Assembly: GCA_027490195.1 (NCBI GenBank)
Contig: JAIXYN010000022.1
Span: 158,532 to 222,531, forward strand
Reading direction: 5' to 3'
DNA length: 64,000 bases
Origin: Verrucomicrobiaceae bacterium
GTDB taxonomy: Bacteria > Verrucomicrobiota > Verrucomicrobiia > Verrucomicrobiales > Verrucomicrobiaceae
The position numbers and the translations under genes are program-made. Under the pieces are notes generated by a model that was given only the letters and a program-made list of their open reading frames with translations, was not told the origin of the DNA and searched no databases. Every line of letters starts with the position of its first letter. The first letter of the stretch is position 1. Positions 25,640 through 34,123 of the stretch are shown here, in pieces.

Positions 25640-25684
25640 ACTTCCTGCCTCTTCACATCGCAAAGACACGCTATACCCCTGCGC

Positions 25685-26680
25685 CTACTCAGCCCCCATT
25701 CGCTGAATGTCCGCCGCTTCACGCAGTTCCTTCAATCGTTTCTCAATCCTTCCCAGACTCACCTCATCAATGAGCGATTTCGTCACTTCATCCTTCACGC
25801 TTTCAAACGGCTTCGGATCACCCTCCTGACGGTCATCCACACGCACGATGATGAAGGCGTCCAGTTGTTCGATCACCTCGGTGATCTCACCCTTTTTCGT
25901 AGTCGATACGACCTCGCTCACCGTGCCGGTGAGATCAGAAAGGTAAATCCACTTCCACGCACCCCCGCGTGCCGCATGGCTGTCCGCGCTGCTCTTGCGG
26001 GCGATCTCCTCAAAGTCGCCGCCATCGGCTAGCTTCGCGTGCACGCTCTCCGCCACACTTCGGGCGTCAGCGGTTGTCTTGCTGATTGTCACCGTGTGCA
26101 GTTTCACCTTTTCCGCACCGCTCCAGAGACGCAGATTCTTTTCATAGTGCTCCCGCACCCTCGCCTCCGAGACCTCCACCTTGCCCGCGATTCGCGCACG
26201 CATCACATTCATGATCAGCATCCGCTCCCTCAGTTCGCGAAACTTCTCCAAGGCCAGTCCGTTTTTAGCCAGGTCCGCCAGGAAGGCCTCGCGGTTCCCC
26301 CTGAAACCCAGCTGAATGATCTGCGTCAAATCCTGCTCCAAAAACTCAGGCTGCATGACGCCGCCGATTTTGTAAAACTCATCCGCCAATAGCTGGCAGT
26401 CGATGAGTGTATCGAGCGCATTCAGCTTCACTGCCGCCATCTCATTCGCCAGCTTCGTGGGATCATCCGCAAACTGGTGCCGGATCACCTGCGCTTGCGC
26501 TGCAGCCACCTGATTGAGATCCGAGACCATGATCGGCGCTCCGTTCACCTTAGCCACCATCCGGTCCTGTGTTTTTTCCTGGGGTTCCTGCGCACAGGCT
26601 GCCACGCCTCCCGCCAGCGTCATAAGCAGCCAAGTGCCGCAGGCACACACGGGCAGGAATAGATCGTGGAAGATTTTCAT
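25685..26680 (-). CDS. Exported parvulin-type peptidyl-prolyl cis-trans isomerase (SurA-like)
   Basis: The 331-residue protein starts with a signal peptide (MKIFHDLFLPVCACGTWLLMTLAGGVAACAQ). An N-terminal SurA-like chaperone region (about 40-200, beginning MVAKVNGAPIMVSDLNQV) precedes a parvulin domain (about 205-300) with KVKLHTVTIS, GGDFEEIARKSSAD, GGAWKW and AFIIVRVDDRQEG. It should help fold outer-membrane or secreted proteins in the periplasm. The frame extends to 26839, but the ATG at 26680 immediately precedes the signal peptide and is chosen. A Cys near residue 30 (VAACAQ) could make it a lipoprotein. Confidence 0.87.
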   Translation of the reverse strand: MKIFHDLFLPVCACGTWLLMTLAGGVAACAQEPQEKTQDRMVAKVNGAPIMVSDLNQVAAAQAQVIRHQFADDPTKLANEMAAVKLNALDTLIDCQLLADEFYKIGGVMQPEFLEQDLTQIIQLGFRGNREAFLADLAKNGLALEKFRELRERMLIMNVMRARIAGKVEVSEARVREHYEKNLRLWSGAEKVKLHTVTISKTTADARSVAESVHAKLADGGDFEEIARKSSADSHAARGGAWKWIYLSDLTGTVSEVVSTTKKGEITEVIEQLDAFIIVRVDDRQEGDPKPFESVKDEVTKSLIDEVSLGRIEKRLKELREAADIQRMGAE

Positions 26681-27175
26681 GAAGCTGGCTGTGGCTGCTA
26701 GAATGTTGGCAGCGTGGCAGGAGGCAAGTCGAATGTGTCTCATCCTCAGTTGGGACTGCGGCTTTGAAAAATAGCACTCACTTCGCCGCGCACGCAAGGC
26801 CGCCTCCGGCCAGACTTGTAAGCAGCCATGCCCATACACAGAGCGCTCGTGATCTTCTTAGATTTGAATAGGCATATTAGACATCTTTGGATGTGCTATC
26901 TTAGGTGACCATTCCGCCCCATGAACTATTCGCAAAACGAGAGTGGCGGTGGCTTCGCAAACCTTTGCCGCAAATGCTTAGTGGCCGGTTGTGGGGGTCC
27001 GAAGCTTCGGGTCCGTGACGTCGCGGGTGCTCAAAAAGGTCCGCCGTCTATGGAATGCGGGCCGTTGCTGCGATGGTTTCTAGGTGTGGTGTCATACCAC
27101 GATACATTGTTTTCCAAGGCAGTCGAAGGAGTCGGCAACGGCGGCCCTGTGCAGAGCCGCCGCGCCGTGTATGAA
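26681..27175. other. Intergenic region; downstream flank of the duplicated unit
   Basis: About 495 bases upstream of the isomerase gene and downstream of paralogue A. It holds a perfect 12-bp palindrome CCGAAGCTTCGG (26999-27010) and a GC-rich hairpin GGCGGC/GCCGCC (27140-27161). Frames reading through on the + strand are antisense to the paralogue gene. Confidence 0.45.
27140..27161 (-). terminator. GC-rich hairpin downstream of paralogue A
   Basis: GGCGGC and GCCGCC arms are separated by 10 bases and lie 15 bases past the stop codon of the 442-residue paralogue. A comparable hairpin (29420-29441) follows paralogue B at a similar distance, and the conservation between the copies supports a function. 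No T-run is present, so intrinsic termination is unproven. Confidence 0.4.
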
Positions 27176-28504
27176 TCAATTCCTGAAGGGAGTGATATCG
27201 AAGAGCTCTTTCGCCTCGATCACGCCGGTTGTTATGTTACGGGCCTGCATCTCAATGTGAGTGAGGTTGGCCACGTTGAAGCCGCGGATTCTCGCATCAT
27301 AGGTCGCTGCGCCGGTAAGCGGATCGATCGCCATTGCAACGTTGAATTCGCGCCTTGTCTGTACACCGGTAGGAGGTGTGCTGATCAGGACAGCGACGAG
27401 GCGGACGCCCTGCGGCTTGTCCACCGTGCCACGCCAGCGCGATTCATTGGCTGCAACACGAATGTTGAATCTGTCCGCAGTGATGTGGATGCCGGCGTTT
27501 GGATCGGTGAACTCGGTCAGGACTTCCTGCACAAAAATCACGTGTTCGCTGATCATGTGGCCGATGACATCAATATTGGTCTGGCCTGTGACGACCTGCT
27601 TGAAGAACTCTTCGCGAGGGATCACCGCCTCACCGAGGCCAAGCACTTCGGCGCTGAATCGTGGATCCTGGTTGAACACCAGCAGCAAATCACCAATGAC
27701 GAAAGAGTCTGGGCGCGTGCCATTGCCACGTGCAACGGAAGTGACCACGCCTGAGGCGACGTTTTCGGCTAGTTCGATCACGACTTCAATGTCTGGGACA
27801 AAGTATTCGTTGCCCTGCGCATCGACATAGACATGACCCGCTGACTTCAGAGTACCGCCAGTAGTGACTGGATAGGTCCAACCCGCCGGATCAGTGCCAC
27901 GGAAGCCTACCCGGTCGAGGAAGTCTGCTGGCAGAGCTGCTGCGTTGGCTTGGTAGCATTGCTGCACGATCTGGAAGTAATTCTGCTCAATTGCGGCCTG
28001 CGCCGCGGGATCGCGCAGCAGCCCTGGGGCGCTGGCCATGTCACGGCGAGCTTCCAAGGTGTTGAAAACTGAACGTGTGGCACCTAGACGACGTGGGCCG
28101 AGATTCGCAGAGACCTGAGCTACATCACGGTCAAAGCCTATGGCATGCGTGTCGGCGAGGCGTTCAAACTCTGCCGCACCGATACCGGTGTGCGCTTCGC
28201 CATCCTGCCCGATGACTGAGGAGCCGCTGATCAAAAGCGGCGTTCCGTTTACCGTGGCGGGGATGGTGATCTTCTTGCCGGTTACGAAGATGCCCTGATT
28301 GGCTATGTCGAGATTCCAGATCGGTCCTTCCGTCGCAAACAACGACAGTGGCACCTTTTGCGTGAGCACACGGCCATCCAGCATGACGGCTGTCTGCGCA
28401 GAGGCTAAAGCACCGAGAGAGCAGAGTGCGGCTAGAGCGGCGGTTCTCGCCCGATTGATGTAACTGCGCCGATTTAGGCGAGTCTGATTGCTTTCGTTTT
28501 TCAT
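27176..28504 (-). CDS. Secreted protein of unknown function, tandem paralogue A (442 aa)
   Basis: The 442-residue protein has a basic N-region (KNESNQTRLNRRSYINRA) and a hydrophobic segment ending ALASAQ, a likely Sec signal peptide cleaved about residue 37. The mature part begins TAVMLDGRVLTQKVPL and is rich in beta-prone segments, with LISGSSVIGQDGEAHTG, NEYFVPDIEVVIELAENVASG and FVIGDLLLVFNQDPRFSAEVLG. No domain is recognised. Paralogue B (29454-30782) has exactly the same length and is highly similar throughout, so this is a tandem duplication that includes the 5' leader. The leader of this copy carries an 11-base G tract 31 bases before the start codon. Confidence 0.75.
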   Translation of the reverse strand: MKNESNQTRLNRRSYINRARTAALAALCSLGALASAQTAVMLDGRVLTQKVPLSLFATEGPIWNLDIANQGIFVTGKKITIPATVNGTPLLISGSSVIGQDGEAHTGIGAAEFERLADTHAIGFDRDVAQVSANLGPRRLGATRSVFNTLEARRDMASAPGLLRDPAAQAAIEQNYFQIVQQCYQANAAALPADFLDRVGFRGTDPAGWTYPVTTGGTLKSAGHVYVDAQGNEYFVPDIEVVIELAENVASGVVTSVARGNGTRPDSFVIGDLLLVFNQDPRFSAEVLGLGEAVIPREEFFKQVVTGQTNIDVIGHMISEHVIFVQEVLTEFTDPNAGIHITADRFNIRVAANESRWRGTVDKPQGVRLVAVLISTPPTGVQTRREFNVAMAIDPLTGAATYDARIRGFNVANLTHIEMQARNITTGVIEAKELFDITPFRN

Positions 28505-28535
28505 CTTTGGTTTGTTTTTTATTTTGTTTTTTCCT

Positions 28536-28546
28536 GGGGGGGGGGG
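28536..28546. repeat. Homopolymeric G11 tract in the leader of paralogue A
   Basis: Eleven consecutive Gs (C11 on the transcribed strand) lie 31 bases before the start codon of the 442-residue paralogue A. The equivalent site of paralogue B has only four Gs. Long mononucleotide tracts in leaders are prone to slipped-strand length change. Confidence 0.8.
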
Positions 28547-29032
28547 AATTGAGTCACTTATGTGAGGCGGGACGCGTCGGTGCCGTGAGAGGAGCGGACT
28601 TGTTCTGGAGCGTGTGGCTGTGGGCTGGAGTTGTGGGTGGTCGCAGGTGGTTACTGTCCAAAAGCCGAGTTAAATAATCTCCATAACATTCAGGATTAAA
28701 TACATTTGATTTAGGACTGCGTAATTTTAATTGGGTCTAACTTATGCTATATCTATGACTGTTAAGACTCATATTTGCTAATCATCGATTGAGTTACCTC
28801 AATTTATCGAAGCGATCCCTCTGTCTGAGGTGCGGGAAAGAGTCCCCGTTGAAGCATTGCCCAAAGGCGCACGCTCAGCGGCCATGGGCATGGCGTTTGG
28901 TTTGGCTCATGTCGTGAGCAAGAACGCGGGTCAAAGCCGAACGGCGAAGAAGGCCATGTTGCTGCGCGAGGACTTTGCTGCGTCAGATGCACGGCCAGAC
29001 AAGCGAAGGAGCTGTACTGAATTGCTTCCTCC

Positions 29033-29078
29033 CAGCCTGGGCTGCTGCATCAGCGCTGCCACCTTTCAAAAGTCTCCG
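29033..29078. repeat. Direct repeat, copy 1
   Basis: This stretch shares a GGGCTGCTGCATCAGCGCTG core and a following TTTCAAAAG-type segment with copy 2 at 29243-29290. Copy 2 differs by a few substitutions and a 1-2-base indel. Both lie in the spacer between the paralogues. Confidence 0.65.
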
Positions 29079-29242
29079 ACTAGTGCTGTCGAAAGCCCGA
29101 AGGAAGGCGCACCTTTTTGAGCGCCTGCGAGCAACACAGAAACGAAACTTCGGACCCGCACAGCGGTTCCCTACCAGCTTTGTGGCACGCGTTGCTCTGG
29201 ATGGTGGGGATGCGCTGTGCTCGTCCTTGATGTGCTTCGTGG

Positions 29243-29290
29243 CAGCGTGGGCTGCTGCATCAGCGCTGTCCACTTTTTCAAAAGCCTCCG
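29243..29290. repeat. Direct repeat, copy 2
   Basis: Second copy of the repeat described at 29033-29078, in the same orientation about 210 bases away. The spacing and the surrounding non-coding sequence suggest a local duplication or a dispersed intergenic element. Confidence 0.65.
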
Positions 29291-29419
29291 CCCCGAGGGC
29301 ACGTCATCTGGATCTGAAAAATGCCGTGAGCCGTTTCGAGTGCAGAGGCTACACTAGCCAAGGGAATGACCTGTTTTCAGCGGGTCGTGATCTCATCAGC
29401 CAGTTCCATGAGCATTGGC

Positions 29420-29441
29420 GGCGGCTCCGCATGAAGCCGCC
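29420..29441 (-). terminator. GC-rich hairpin downstream of paralogue B
   Basis: GGCGGCT (29420-29426) pairs with AGCCGCC (29435-29441) around an 8-base loop, 12 bases beyond the stop codon of paralogue B. It is the counterpart of the hairpin after paralogue A. No T-run follows on the minus strand. Confidence 0.4.
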
Positions 29442-29453
29442 ACCGTGCATGAA

Positions 29454-30782
29454 TCATTCCCTGAAGGGAGTGATATCGAAGAGTTCTCTCGCCACGATCT
29501 CGCCGGTGGTTGTGCTGCGGGCCTGCATCTCAATGTGAGTGAGGTTGGTCACGTTGAAGCCGCGTATCCTCGCATCGTAGGTCGCTGCGCCAGTGAGCGG
29601 ATCGATCGCCATGGGAATGGGGAACACGCGACTGGTCTGAACACCGCTGGGAAGCGTATTGATCAGGACAGCAAGGAGGCTGATGCCCAGCGGCTTGTCA
29701 ACAATGCCACGCCAGCGTGATTCATTGGCCGCAACACGAATTCTGAATCTGTCCGCAGTGATGTGGATGCCGGCGTTTGGATCGGTGAACTCGGTCAGGA
29801 CTTCCTGCACAAAAATCACGTGCTCGCTGACCATGTGGCCGATGACATCAATGTTGGTCTGGCCTATGACGACCTGCTTGAAGAACTCTTCGCGAGGTAT
29901 CACTGCCTCGCCAAGGCCAAGCACATCGGCGCTGAAGCGTGGGTCCTGGTTGAACACCAGCAGCAGATCACCAATGACGAAGGAGTCTGGACGTGTGGCA
30001 TTGCCACGTACGAGTGAAGTGATCACCCCGGCGGCGACATTTTCGGAGAGTTCGATCACGACCTCAATGTCTGGCACAAAGTATTCGTTGCCCTGCTCAT
30101 CGACGTAAACATGACCCGCCGACTTCAGCGTACCGCCAGCAGTCACCGGATAGGTCCAGCCACCCGGATCGGCGCCACGGAACCCCACCCGTTCGAGGAA
30201 GTCTGCTGGCAGAGCTGCAGCGTTGGCTTGGTAGCACTGCTGCACGATCTGGAAGTAGTTCTGCTCGATTTCAGCCTGCGCTGGGCGGTCACGCAGCAAA
30301 CCAGGGGCATCGGCTGCTGCACGGCGAGCTTCTGAGGTACTGAAAACGGAACGTGTGGGACCTAGACGGTGCGGCCCGAGATTGGTTGAGACCACCGAGA
30401 GATCGCGGTCAGGGCCTATGGCACGAGTGTCGGCGAGGCGCTCAAAGTCTGCCGCACCGATGCCGGTGTGCGCTTCGCCATCCTGCCCGATGACTGAGGA
30501 GCCGCTGATCAAAAGCGGCGTTCCGTTTACCGTGGCGGGGATGGTTATTTTCTTGCCGGTTACGAAGATGCCCTGAGTGGCTAAGTCGAGGTTCCAGATC
30601 GGTCCTTCCGTCGCAAACAATGACAGCGGGACCTTTTGCGTGAGAACACGGCCATCCAGCATCACGGCTGTCTGCGCAGAGGCCAAAGAGGCGAGAGAGC
30701 AGAGTGCGGCTAGAGCTGCGATTACCGACCGATTGATGTAACCGCTCCGATTTTGGCGAGTCTGATTCCTTTTGTTTTTCAT
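29454..30782 (-). CDS. Secreted protein of unknown function, tandem paralogue B (442 aa)
   Basis: The start at the ATG at 30782 gives MKNKRNQTRQNRSGYINRS and a hydrophobic segment ending SLASAQ, matching the start of paralogue A and giving the same 442-residue length. The open frame continues to 30836, but that extension is not shared. Most of the mature sequence is identical or conservatively changed relative to paralogue A; differences cluster in about residues 115-175 and near the end (EIVARELFDITPFRE). Export is likely and function unknown. The shared DGEAHTG, NQDPRF and DPNAGIHITADRF segments are the most conserved and may mark the functional surface. Confidence 0.75.
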   Translation of the reverse strand: MKNKRNQTRQNRSGYINRSVIAALAALCSLASLASAQTAVMLDGRVLTQKVPLSLFATEGPIWNLDLATQGIFVTGKKITIPATVNGTPLLISGSSVIGQDGEAHTGIGAADFERLADTRAIGPDRDLSVVSTNLGPHRLGPTRSVFSTSEARRAAADAPGLLRDRPAQAEIEQNYFQIVQQCYQANAAALPADFLERVGFRGADPGGWTYPVTAGGTLKSAGHVYVDEQGNEYFVPDIEVVIELSENVAAGVITSLVRGNATRPDSFVIGDLLLVFNQDPRFSADVLGLGEAVIPREEFFKQVVIGQTNIDVIGHMVSEHVIFVQEVLTEFTDPNAGIHITADRFRIRVAANESRWRGIVDKPLGISLLAVLINTLPSGVQTSRVFPIPMAIDPLTGAATYDARIRGFNVTNLTHIEMQARSTTTGEIVARELFDITPFRE

Positions 30783-31293
30783 CTTTGTTTGGATTCTATG
30801 AGTTGTTTTTTCCAATGGGGATAATGAGTCCCTCATGTGAGGCGGGAGGCATTGATGCCGTGCGTGGATCGGACTGTTCTGGAGCGTGTGGCTGTGGGCG
30901 GTTGCAGGGGGGGCTTCGCCAAAGGTTGTAAAAGTTAATCACCATAAAAATGAGGATTAACTGTCGCTTATTTGGGAGGCGCGATGTTATTTCAATATTA
31001 CTTTCGTAATCATTATGGTTTTTAAGCCCATGTTTACCAAGCCTCACTTGGGTTACCCCATTTTTACGAGGCCATCCCCCTGCCTGCGGTGCGCGAAAAG
31101 AGCTTTTGAAATCCCGTGTGAATGATGTCCGCTCTATTTGGGGTCTCGACCCCATGGTGAGTAGAAGCTGAGGGATCTAGTCTTCGTCATATGAAGCCAC
31201 TTGGCCTCATGCACCAAACCAAACAAAGCCCGCCAACGTCATAAAAAACTTTCATCCACACTCCCCCCTTCATTCGCCCTCGCCTTGTGAGGC
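30783..31293. other. Leader of paralogue B and intergenic region
   Basis: The first part (30783 to about 31100) is related to the leader of paralogue A, sharing ATGTGAGGCGGGA, TGTTCTGGAGCGTGTGGCTG and AGGATTAA stretches. It is AT-rich around 30950-31060 and probably holds the promoter. The rest holds nothing recognised. Confidence 0.5.
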
Positions 31294-31770
31294 ATGCTTC
31301 TCCTCAGCCCGAGCAGCCAGGCCGAAAACAAGAAGAGCTTGATCTCGGACACCGATTCAAGGTTCATCCAAAATGCCGCCATCGCCAGCCATGCTGCAAC
31401 GGAGTTTGCGGAGCTGGGTGTGAAGAAAGCTGAGAATGCCAGCGTCAAAGCACTGGCCGAAACGTTCGTCACTGACCACAAGGCGCTGAGCAAGGATTTC
31501 AGAATACTCGCCGACGCGCAGAATGTGGAGCTCTACAAGGAGATCACCCCGGAGCAAACCGCTACGCTGCAGAAGCTTGAAAGAGCCACCGGTGCAGAGT
31601 TTGACAAAGAATTCCTCGCTGCTTTTGAAGACGGCCATCAGGCGCTTATAAGCAGCTACGAACAAGCCTCCCAAGACCAGAACGATCTTGAGCTGAAGGT
31701 GATCGTGGACAAAACGATCCCCGTCCTCAAGGTGCATCGTGCTGCGGCCATCGCACTTGCCGCGAAGTAG
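31294..31770 (+). CDS. DUF4142 domain protein
   Basis: The 158-residue, mostly helical protein has the DUF4142 pattern: FIQNAAIASHAATEFAELGVKKAENASVKALAETFVTDH, then ELYKEI, and FDKEFLAAFEDGHQALISSYEQA. Such proteins are usually exported ferritin-like four-helix bundles of unknown role. The N-terminus MLLLSPSSQAENKK is too short for a normal signal peptide, and an in-frame stop lies directly upstream (TGA 31288-31290). Either the gene has lost its signal sequence or the true start lies in another frame. Stands alone. Confidence 0.72.
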   Translation: MLLLSPSSQAENKKSLISDTDSRFIQNAAIASHAATEFAELGVKKAENASVKALAETFVTDHKALSKDFRILADAQNVELYKEITPEQTATLQKLERATGAEFDKEFLAAFEDGHQALISSYEQASQDQNDLELKVIVDKTIPVLKVHRAAAIALAAK

Positions 31771-31896
31771 TCCCCTGCCCCTCCACAGCGGTTGTCATTG
31801 CATATGGCATCCGCTTTTTGCACCCATCAAACACGGCCCACTATATGGAGGTGGGCATGCACAAGCCAAGCTTACCCGCAAAGACTCCGCCTTTAA

Positions 31897-32046
31897 AAAG
31901 CCGCCGAACTCATTCGCACCACCCGCCTCCCCATCGCCCGCATCGCTAAACGCGTCGGCTACCGCGACGTCTCCCGCTTCGGTCAGCATTTCAAGCGCCT
32001 GTTTGAAGCAACGCCCGCCGTGTATCGAGTTGCCGAACAACGTTGA
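31897..32046 (+). pseudogene. AraC-family regulator fragment (C-terminal helix-turn-helix only)
   Basis: A short frame with no start codon, bounded by a TAA at 31894 and TGA at 32044, translates to ELIRTTRLPIARIAKRVGY and then RDVSRFGQHFKRLFEATPAVYR. This is the second helix-turn-helix of the AraC/XylS family, with the IA..VGY..xxxFxxxFK..xG/AxxPxxYR pattern intact. The first HTH and the sensor domain are absent upstream, where stop codons fill the frame. It is the decayed 3' end of a regulator gene, and it lies between DUF4142 and the long minus-strand cluster it may once have controlled. Confidence 0.75.
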
Positions 32047-32173
32047 TGATCAGCGCGGCTACTGTGATCAAAGTCACCTGACGTGCGAATTACAAAAGCC
32101 CGTTGGTGAGACAACACGCGAATATCGCCTTCGAGGCCAAGAATGAGCTGGCACGTCCTACTCCTGCGGATTT

Positions 32174-33334
32174 TTATTTGGATTTGAGCGAGGTCACTGC
32201 AGCGAACTGCTCGTTCCATTCGACGCCAAGCCCAGGCGCGTCGGAGAGGATATAATCACCTGCTTCGCGGATGATGGGCGACTTGAGGAATACGTTCGCG
32301 GTGTCTAGGACATGGGGATTGAACTCGCAGAGCCGGCAGTTTTCTGCCGCAGCGGCAAAGTGCAGGGCAGCAGCGATTTGCGGCCCCATGGCGATGCTGA
32401 GGTGGGGAACGATTTCGCCTGAGAAGGCTTTCGCGATCTGCATGGAGCCGGTGATGCCGCTGCGGCCGAGGTCGGGCTGCAATACTTTGGCGATGCCGAA
32501 GAAGGGGCGCAGCTCACGGACTGTGCGATAGCTTTCGCCAAGCGCGATGGGTGTGCGGACAGCAGCAGCGAGGGCGGCGTGTGCTTCGATCTCTTCGGGA
32601 TAGAGCGGGCATTCAAGCCAGCGTGCGTTGCGGGTGTCGAGTTCGCGGGCCATGTCGATGGCCTGTTCGGGAGGCAGATGCCAGAGGGCATCGACAGCGA
32701 AGCGCATGGCGCCCGGCAGCGCATCCGCGATGGCGAGCAGAGCGCTCCAATCATTCTCATAGTAGAGCTTCACGAGACCGATACCTTCGTCGGCGTAGCG
32801 CGCAGCGAAATCGGCGCGCTCCTGCGTTGTGCTGCCGGAGGTGCCGCTGAGGTAGGCGGGGATGCGTGTCTTTGGATTCTCGCAGAGCAGCGCGGACACG
32901 GGTTTGTCAGCCATCTTGCCCGCGAGATCCCACAGCGCGATGTCCACGCCACTCATCGCATCGAGCATGAAGCCGCCGTTTTGACCGCGCACGCGCATGG
33001 TGGCATACATGCGCTCCCAAATTGCGGAGATGCGTTCTGGAGTGCCGTCGAAGTCCTCGTGCACCAACGCCGGCCGCAACAAATGCTCGACGATGCTGCA
33101 CGCGACCTCAGGCGCGAGCGGTGCCTGTGCCTCGCCCCAGCCGACGAGACCGCTGTCCAGTTCGATGCGCACCAACGCGGTCTCAAAGTTCACCGAGTAG
33201 AGGACGGGATAGGCCGTGGACCAGCGGTAGCCGCCTTCCCCAGCAAGCGATGTGGGTGAGCCTGCTGTGCCGCGCGAACTGGCAATGTCGCGCGGGAGCC
33301 GGACGGGGATAGCTTGGATGGATTTGATGCGCAT
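32174..33334 (-). CDS. Enolase-superfamily enzyme (mandelate racemase/muconate lactonizing type)
   Basis: The 386-residue protein has a capping domain (1-130) and a barrel with recognisable catalytic positions: K189 (LVKLYY), metal ligands D215 (AVDALW), E241 (WLECPL) and E267 (LGES), and the D288/H311 pair (QPDLGRSG, PHLS). It would act on a sugar acid or related alpha-proton acid in the cytoplasm. It is only distantly similar to the enolase-superfamily enzyme at 12.2-13.3 kb. It is the last gene of the minus-strand tract, 8 bases after a membrane-protein gene and downstream of an MFS permease and a DapA-like lyase, the usual company of sugar-acid dehydratases. ATG 33334 is chosen because it begins the family N-terminus (MRIKSIQAIPV). 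Confidence 0.86.
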   Translation of the reverse strand: MRIKSIQAIPVRLPRDIASSRGTAGSPTSLAGEGGYRWSTAYPVLYSVNFETALVRIELDSGLVGWGEAQAPLAPEVACSIVEHLLRPALVHEDFDGTPERISAIWERMYATMRVRGQNGGFMLDAMSGVDIALWDLAGKMADKPVSALLCENPKTRIPAYLSGTSGSTTQERADFAARYADEGIGLVKLYYENDWSALLAIADALPGAMRFAVDALWHLPPEQAIDMARELDTRNARWLECPLYPEEIEAHAALAAAVRTPIALGESYRTVRELRPFFGIAKVLQPDLGRSGITGSMQIAKAFSGEIVPHLSIAMGPQIAAALHFAAAAENCRLCEFNPHVLDTANVFLKSPIIREAGDYILSDAPGLGVEWNEQFAAVTSLKSK

Positions 33335-33342
33335 GGGAGGTT

Positions 33343-34095
33343 TCACGGTGAGCTTTCGACGATCTCCCAGTCGCACAAGTCCACCGCTACTGAACGACTG
33401 GGTTTTTTTGGGTCATAGATCACGCTCAATCTTCTTCCGTTCGGGAAGGCATTATAGAGACTCTCGTCTGTCATTTCTTCTCCGCGGTAACTTTGGCCGA
33501 GGGCAAGGTATTTATACTCGACCACAAACAGAGGCCCGCCTTTGCCCCGATGGTCGATCCTGCGCGCCACGACTTTGCCGGTGCCTACTTCGCCAGTTTT
33601 GACCAGCCTTTTGCGTCGCCACGGCTTGATGTATAGCAGATAAACAAACGGAGATAGGATCGCGTTCCAAAATCCACCGAAAATGATGGCTTTCCAGGTG
33701 TTGGGAGGGAGACTCTCACCTGGTTCAAGGATGTCCGAAATGTAGTCAGGGGCCAGCCCAAGATACAATACCTGGACAGTTGCCCTCTCTTCCAACACGT
33801 CGTAGAAGTCACCGTCGATCTGAGTTTTCCCTCGATGAATCGATTTGTCCGTGCGGAACGAGTAGTGAACATGGTAACTGTACCGCCCCTTGCGGCCTTT
33901 GCTGAAAGTTCTCGACTCCACCGTGCCCGGAGTCGCTGTCCCAATCAAGACGAGGAGCAACTTGCTCAGCATCACTAGAGCAACGCCAATGCCAATAATG
34001 ACATGAGGCAGGATAAAAAGTCGCACGCAACCCATCGGGATGCGGCCGGTTTTCGAGCGAGGGCGGAGCTGGCGAGGAGGGGGGCCGGGTGACAT
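33343..34095 (-). CDS. DUF3592-like membrane protein
   Basis: This 250-residue protein has two hydrophobic helices (about 23-45 and 125-147) that flank an extracytoplasmic beta-rich domain. A second, similar domain follows the second helix. Both domains carry the TPGTV/GTGKV...Y.V.Y.F...G...RG pattern and end in a V.Y.P-type strand (VLYLGLAPD; VIYDPKKPSRS), as in DUF3592 proteins. Function unknown. It sits inside a catabolic gene set, with 28 bases to the upstream permease gene and 8 to the downstream enzyme, which is an unusual neighbour. The frame extends to a TTG at 34116; the ATG at 34095 is preferred. Confidence 0.6.
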   Translation of the reverse strand: MSPGPPPRQLRPRSKTGRIPMGCVRLFILPHVIIGIGVALVMLSKLLLVLIGTATPGTVESRTFSKGRKGRYSYHVHYSFRTDKSIHRGKTQIDGDFYDVLEERATVQVLYLGLAPDYISDILEPGESLPPNTWKAIIFGGFWNAILSPFVYLLYIKPWRRKRLVKTGEVGTGKVVARRIDHRGKGGPLFVVEYKYLALGQSYRGEEMTDESLYNAFPNGRRLSVIYDPKKPSRSVAVDLCDWEIVESSP

Positions 34096-34123
34096 GGCGG
34101 AAGTTAGCGGGGTCAACGGTTTC

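Larger units (their letters stand above)
28505..29453. other. Long spacer between the tandem paralogues
   Basis: These 949 bases contain the leader of paralogue A (28505 to about 28870), which is similar to the leader of paralogue B, and a 46-48-base direct repeat (29033-29078 and 29243-29290). The 3' flank of paralogue B with its hairpin is also here. The central section encodes Arg/Ser-rich frames without domain signatures. No gene is supported. Confidence 0.5.

Noticed and set aside
26999..27010. CCGAAGCTTCGG palindrome as a regulator site
   Set aside because: A single 12-bp palindrome without a second copy near a promoter is expected by chance often enough to carry little weight.
26921..27754. 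Long + strand open frame of 277 codons over paralogue A
   Set aside because: It is antisense to the well-supported 442-residue paralogue, its composition is Arg/Cys-rich and no domain is visible.
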